From the NCBI GenBank assembly GCA_963402885.1, contig OY727095.1, forward strand, positions 29,517,001-29,581,000: a stretch of 64,000 bases of DNA. The letters run 5' to 3'. The notes beneath the pieces were generated by a model. It searched no databases, was not told the DNA's origin, and worked only from the letters and a program-made list of their open reading frames with translations. The stretch comes from Antedon bifida (Eukaryota; Echinodermata; Crinoidea; Comatulida; Antedonidae). Of this stretch, positions 62,201-64,000 are shown piece by piece (the first letter of the stretch is position 1; each line of letters starts with the position of its first letter). The position numbers were made by a program, and so were the translations under genes.

Positions 62201-63388
62201 AAGCAAGATGGAGGTCATAGGTTATGATGATAATGTCCGTGTATTGTCTTTGGATGAAGTTACAGAACCACCTAAGGTAAGTCTTTCATAAAGTAATAAT
62301 AGTTTTGTTTGTTTTTCATTAATAGATTTAGAATGACTTAAAATAAATAAAATAGAATAAATCTTACACAGAAGAAGCAATAATCAAACTGTCTGCTTGT
62401 CCCATGCTTCAACTGGTGGAACATATATATAGACTATTGATCATTTTATATATTTTGAGCCTTCAACTTGTTAAACTCTTTAGTACATCATTGTCTATCA
62501 GTGTACACCCATACACTGCTCATGCGCAGTTCATAAGCACAATGGTATGGAATGCTATTGGAGAAAAAACCTAGGTTTTCTGGGCCTTGTATTCCTTAAC
62601 ACAAATTGAAGTATGGAAAGATGTAACTTATAGAGAAATCTAGGTGTCACAGAATTAAGTATGTTGAAAAATAAAATAATATTTTTTTAAATTTTTTTTT
62701 TAAACATATTTTTTCTTTTTGACAAGGAATCTAAAGCTCCATCTACAACAGGTACAGTCCGATCAGGAACACCAGATACAGCAAAGGCTTATGAAGCTCT
62801 TGCAGCTGTAAACTCTCTACAGGATCAACTATTGTAAGTTGATGTCAATGTCTTTTGACATCTTTATTTGTCATATATCCAATTAACAGGTGTCCTTAAT
62901 ACTTATTTGCACTACAAATATATATTTGCAGACTTTAAGTAGTAACAGGTGTCTAATAATAACCGCTGTTTTACAATCAATGTTTACTCTTGTTTAGGGT
63001 AACTGAAGAGCGTGCATTAAATTCAGAAAACCGAGTAATACTACTAGAGGAAGAACTGACGGCTGCTCTGAAAAAATTGCGAGAATATGAAAGAAAAAGT
63101 GCAACGGCAAATCAACCAAACATCAATACGGCTGTACCAACGGTAGAAGAGAAATCAACTCCGGTTGTTGAAGCTTCACAGCCAAGCCAGAGTACAGTTG
63201 CTGAAGCAGCCACAGCAGCAGCAGGTCCATCAACATCAGGTCCATCAACATCAACACAATCTCCAAAGCATTCACCCCTTCCACCAAGTGCACCATCACC
63301 ATCATCTAAGAGGCCTGCATCCCAACAGCAGCAACGTGTTCCATCAAGGACAACTTCAAGAAGTTCATCAAGAGCAAAGAAAAAATAA
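36633..63388 (+). CDS. AXDND1: Axonemal dynein light chain domain-containing protein 1
   Basis: Exons: 36633-36735 (ATG 36648), 37049-37215, 38697-38809, 39120-39240, 39622-39710, 40589-40645, 41004-41187, 41922-42109, 42745-42811, 42932-42969, 43323-43443, 43725-43993, 44345-44398 (tentative), 52967-53051, 54033-54215, 56501-56512, 57317-57368, 57507-57723, 58035-58128, 58556-58746, 59183-59279, 60191-60343, 60870-60974, 62136-62276, 62727-62833, 62998-63388. The total is 3,384 nt and 1,127 aa with every phase consistent. Residues about 212-420 match the axonemal dynein light chain (p28-type) domain; the diagnostic stretch is FHELIRQVTVECAERGELL (265-283). Long coiled-coil-like segments follow (e.g. 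ELYELQRKRLEKQVASL), then a Ser/Thr/Pro-rich tail and a basic end. In mammals AXDND1 is testis-enriched and linked to sperm-flagellum function. A 5' UTR exon probably precedes 36633. Confidence 0.92.
37740..38292 (+). mobile_element. MITE family A copy in AXDND1 intron 2
   Basis: TTAAAGATGTATTGTCCC to GGGACAATACATCTTTAA, 553 bp, nearly identical to the copies at 6078-6633 (inverted) and 22907-23417. It can serve as the reference copy in this window. Confidence 0.85.
39442..39594 (+). mobile_element. MITE family C copy in AXDND1 intron 4
   Basis: TAAAGCTCTGTCTACACTAT at the left and GATGGTGTAGACAGAGCTTTA at the right, with TATGGAGATGATGATGTCAT and a duplicated CTACCAT segment inside. Confidence 0.75.
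39825..40312 (+). repeat. Tandem duplication of about 75 bp, second copy split by a MITE
   Basis: The phrase AGTCTTGTTTGCACTATA, then CTTGAAAATGGTAAAATAAC and GTGACTATCGGTACTTCT occurs intact at about 39827-39887. It occurs again split into 39904-39921 and 40264-40310, with the MITE in between. Confidence 0.8.
39922..40263 (+). mobile_element. MITE with GAGTATCACGG ends and TATA target duplication
   Basis: The left end GAGTATCACGGTGTGACGTCA and right end TGACGTCAAGACCATGATACTC are imperfect inverted repeats. Inner repeats (AATGCGTTCAACG / GTTGAACGCATT) lie within. TATA flanks both sides. The unoccupied duplicate just upstream has a single TATA, which confirms the 4-bp target duplication. It lies in AXDND1 intron 5. 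Confidence 0.85.
42327..42491 (+). mobile_element. MITE family C copy in AXDND1 intron 8
   Basis: CTAAAGCTCTGTCTACACTA to GATAGTGTAAACAGAGCTTA, 165 bp, with the full interior (GATGTGCCCATATATGGACA). Best-preserved copy of this family in the window. A TA microsatellite follows at 42639-42661. Confidence 0.8.
44345..44398 (+). CDS. AXDND1: Candidate AXDND1 cassette exon (18 codons)
   Basis: A pyrimidine-rich acceptor ending TTAAG at 44344 and a CAAG|GT donor at 44398 bound 54 nt that read open in the AXDND1 frame (IGQIGTTVFTDKSPRLSS). Entry and exit phase are both 2, so including or skipping it keeps the frame with exons 43725-43993 and 52967-53051. It could be constitutive, alternative or spurious. 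Confidence 0.5.
44610..44770 (-). repeat. tRNA-derived SINE, relative of the one at 4565
   Basis: On the minus strand GAGTGTGGCACAGTGTGCTG, GGGATCGAGAGTCC (B-box) and TCAGGCAAGATACTTTA follow in the same order as in the plus-strand element at 4565-4855 (GTGTGGCGCAG, GAGTTTGAATCC, TAGGCAAGACACTT). Confidence 0.55.
45217..45336. repeat. Perfectly matched long hairpin (ACCAGGTAAATACTTTTTG arms)
   Basis: Arms of about 40 bp, starting ACCAGGTAAATACTTTTTG TTTCCTGACATAATT on the left and its reverse complement on the right, are separated by about 30-40 bp. No mismatches were seen in the first 34 bp of the arms. It is in the large AXDND1 intron. Confidence 0.8.
45835..46020 (-). mobile_element. Penelope-like terminal repeat, decayed copy
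   Basis: Same repeat as 18339-18540 (AAATTACTGAAAAAATGACA, GTGGGTATCAGTGGCTG, AAAAGTTAGCAGAGCTTT). Here the hammerhead-like core is destroyed: GAAA reads AAAA and the CTGATGA box is lost. Confidence 0.6.
46276..46739 (+). CDS. Ig-like, probably GPI-anchored protein, last exon (nested in AXDND1 intron)
   Basis: A strong acceptor (T-rich tract then TTTACAG at 46275) opens a 464-nt exon that reads, from codon phase 1, ILILTIACCADA, the hydrophobic end of a signal peptide. A V-set-like Ig domain follows with the hallmark LQLNDTGLYEV (the D-x-G-x-Y turn). Both canonical Ig cysteines are absent (the second is replaced: LYEV). Five N-x-S/T sequons are present. A Ser/Thr/Asn-rich stalk and a terminal hydrophobic run (YLLIMLMTSQMLLL) fit a GPI signal. 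V domains without the disulfide are known in CD48/SLAM and CEACAM proteins; relationship here is only by analogy. The first exon was not found, so the start is unknown. It is same-strand nested within the 44399-52966 intron. Confidence 0.65.
46811..47482. mobile_element. DNA element with TACTCGGGGTAC ends, 3' of the Ig exon
   Basis: TACTCGGGGTAC at 46811 is mirrored by GTACCCCGAGTA ending at 47482. The 672-bp interior is rich in TGACGTCA/GACGTCAT and contains a repeated CACGGCTATATT. It has no transposase frame. It starts 72 bp after the Ig-protein stop codon, so it may supply or interrupt its 3' UTR. Confidence 0.7.
48675..48968 (-). pseudogene. LINE ORF2 C-terminal fragment
   Basis: Minus-strand translation ends TRQANSRNFNIPKAKTEYKK, SLSFHGSKLWNNLPDNLKYI. 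The R-x-x-x-NFxxPxxx ... SFxxxGxxLWNxLPxxL pattern is typical of non-LTR retrotransposon C-termini. No RT domain is attached. It differs from the adjacent plus-strand family. Confidence 0.65.
49010..50272 (+). pseudogene. Decayed CR1/jockey-type LINE (RT domain to 3' tail)
   Basis: Pieces in order across frameshifts and stops: SENQFGFRQ, an RT motif A remnant (SAFDKVSHKRLIKKL), FLSNRRQRV, SGVPQGSVLGPLLFLI (motif B), then FAEDHT where FADD is expected. VTEFKFLGVYVNSSMSCH, a C-terminal SFPRLWEQIPNDI and TKHYIS stop follow. The 3' end is GAATAAAT plus a TTA microsatellite (to about 50272). The catalytic Asp change and several breaks make it inactive. It lies within the large AXDND1 intron, sense orientation. 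Confidence 0.85.
50320..50455 (-). mobile_element. MITE family C copy, decayed
   Basis: GTAGTGATATGACATCATCA, GTCCATATA and TTTGACAGAGCTTAA are the reverse complement of family-C landmarks. The left end is degraded. Confidence 0.6.
50460..52960. other. AXDND1 intron sequence without recognised elements
   Basis: AT-rich with scattered TAGGCCTA. A short, more GC-rich stretch at about 52060-52150 stands out by composition but has no convincing coding frame or RNA fold. Confidence 0.35.
54354..54416 (+). CDS. AXDND1: Possible alternative terminal exon of AXDND1
   Basis: Directly after the exon ending 54215, an acceptor TTTTATTAG at 54353 opens a phase-0 frame (EEYTEFHKILEFRRFCVMKK, stop 54414-54416). 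If used, the protein would end at about 628 aa, keeping the dynein light chain domain but losing the Ser/Pro-rich tail. Homology support is lacking. Confidence 0.3.
   Translation, partial: EEYTEFHKILEFRRFCVMKK
54841..54849 (+). other. Possible 9-nt microexon
   Basis: TTTGGATAG|GATACAGAG|GTAAATT: a phase-0 three-codon exon (DTE) between the exons ending 54215 and starting 56501. The frame is kept with or without it. Confidence 0.25.
56105..56250 (+). mobile_element. MITE family C copy before the AXDND1 microexon
   Basis: TTAAGCTCTGTCTACACTAT to GATAGTGTAGACAGAGCTTTA, about 145 bp. One of the two ACCATATTTG blocks is lost. Confidence 0.75.
56501..56512 (+). CDS. AXDND1: 12-nt AXDND1 microexon (EVKE)
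   Basis: TTTCTGTTGTAG|GAAGTAAAAGAG|GTAACA: a strong acceptor and usable donor around four codons, phase 0 on both sides, joining MNK to ECDQLMRQF. The EVKE/EECDQ run is charged like its surroundings, which supports use. Skipping it also keeps the frame. Confidence 0.55.
58196..58469. mobile_element. MITE family B copy in an AXDND1 intron
   Basis: TTAAAGATTGTCCCCC to GGGGACAATATATCTTTAA, 274 bp, with the CAAAAACATGAAAAAGAAAG interior shared with the copies at 10406 and 25097. Confidence 0.7.
59298..59892 (+). repeat. Long family-F repeat with internal Pol III-like boxes
   Basis: Left end TAGAGGGTACTCCGAGAG and CCTCCGCCTACTGTAAAATT; right end ACCTCCTTGGCGGAGGTAAT. Inside are GTTTGGTTTAATGGTCATG (A-box-like), GGTTCAAGTCCCGCT (B-box), two diverged copies of GGTGAGAATC.GATAAAAACTGTGG and a CA-rich microsatellite. 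A tRNA-like promoter inside a larger palindrome-ended unit suggests a composite SINE. Confidence 0.6.
60400..60835 (+). repeat. Long polypyrimidine (T/C) tract in an AXDND1 intron
   Basis: About 430 bp made almost only of T and C on the plus strand (TTTTCTTT variants), ending about 35 bp before the acceptor of the exon at 60870. It is capable of unusual DNA structure and a very strong splice-acceptor context. Confidence 0.8.
61066..62023. mobile_element. DNA transposon-like element with TAACGCCCGTATTCTTAAAC ends
   Basis: TAACGCCCGTATTCTTAAACCAGACTT-type ends are mirrored at 61997-62023, and the inverted similarity continues inward (AGTCGTAGTTCGAGCT / AGCTCGAACTACGACT). The element is 958 bp with TIRs of more than 60 bp if imperfect matches are counted. 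A more GC-rich interior block at 61445-61680 includes a 60-codon open frame and an AATAAA, but no recognisable transposase. The class is uncertain. Confidence 0.75.
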
Positions 63389-64000
63389 TTAATCCAGTCT
63401 TAATCTTATTTTTGTATATAAAATAATATATAAAACTTAAATTATGAATAATTTTAATTGTGAATTTACATTTTTGTGTGAAATGTGTTCAACCGTGAAA
63501 AAGGTATCTTGTAATGAAATGAGAAAAAATAATTAAAATGTATTATTAATAGCCTTTGTTGTCTTAAAATGTTTTGGTTGGAATGCCAGCCAATTGTTTT
63601 TTTCTCTGTCATGCTGTTAAACACAACTCGTTTTTCAGTTTGCAGATTATCATTGGCTACTTCTTGAACAATACTGCCAGGATGGATGCATGGAAGTCAC
63701 AGAGCAAAAACATGTTATTTTCAAAATTATTGTAGAATATATTCGGAATGAATGCACAAAAACAACATGTCTTAGGCTGCAGTACAGCTATTATTTCAAT
63801 TCACGTGATATGAAATCATCTTGACCACCAGTTAAAGTTGTAACCATGAATTCATATTATGCAAAGTTATGTTATTTTCTTTGATCTATCTATTTTAATA
63901 ATCTATGATGGTCGCTTCCTATACTGTTTTGTTACAACCTGTACAGTCAGCCAGGTGGCGTAGGATGAAGGATCCTAAATCAAAATAAACCAGAAAATAT
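63389..64000 (+). other. AXDND1 3' UTR and flank
   Basis: AT-rich sequence after the AXDND1 stop codon. A consensus AATAAA is not obvious near the stop. Candidate variants (AATTAAA near 63530; AAAATAAAC near 63984) are present. No further gene starts before the window ends. Confidence 0.4.

Overview
This is an AT-rich, intron-rich, repeat-loaded animal nuclear window. Short exons with GT-AG introns, many MITE- and SINE-like repeats, CTAGGCCTAG-rich patches and TGACGTCA-bearing repeats point to a marine invertebrate deuterostome. An echinoderm (perhaps a crinoid) is my best guess, at low confidence. There are no prokaryotic features, rRNA genes or CRISPR arrays.

Layout. (1) 1-8.09 kb: repeats only. 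(2) 8.09-13.61 kb, plus strand: a DIPK1/FAM69-family gene (divergent protein kinase with an EF-hand), of which the last three coding exons are visible. (3) 13.6-18.9 kb: intergenic, with two minisatellite-like tracts and a Penelope-like repeat carrying a hammerhead-ribozyme-like core. (4) 18.93-22.72 kb, minus strand: a complete four-exon torsin (331 aa). (5) 25.47-28.49 kb: an apparently complete piggyBac transposon with TTAA flanks, identical 13-bp ends and an intact two-exon transposase (614 aa, minus strand). (6) 30.15-33.16 kb, minus strand: a second complete four-exon torsin (328 aa), a tandem paralogue of the first. (7) 33.2-36.6 kb: a repeat-dense interval holding two DNA-transposon-like inverted-repeat elements. 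(8) 36.63-63.39 kb, plus strand: an AXDND1 orthologue (axonemal dynein light chain domain containing 1), with about 26 coding exons and about 1,127 aa. Its ninth-kilobase-scale intron holds a nested Ig-like, probably GPI-anchored protein exon, a decayed LINE and several MITEs.

How the genes relate. Torsins are ER/nuclear-envelope AAA+ ATPases, DIPK1 is an ER-resident transmembrane pseudokinase-like protein, and AXDND1 belongs to the axoneme/sperm-flagellum set. They are not an operon or a pathway. The torsin-AXDND1 neighbourhood does match human 1q25.2, where TOR3A lies near AXDND1, so it looks like an ancestral linkage. The most striking items are the intact piggyBac with a perfect 28-bp palindrome near one end, the diverging torsin pair, the disulfide-less Ig exon, and a MITE whose empty target site survives in an adjacent tandem duplicate. 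I did not find a convincing wholly new multi-gene system.
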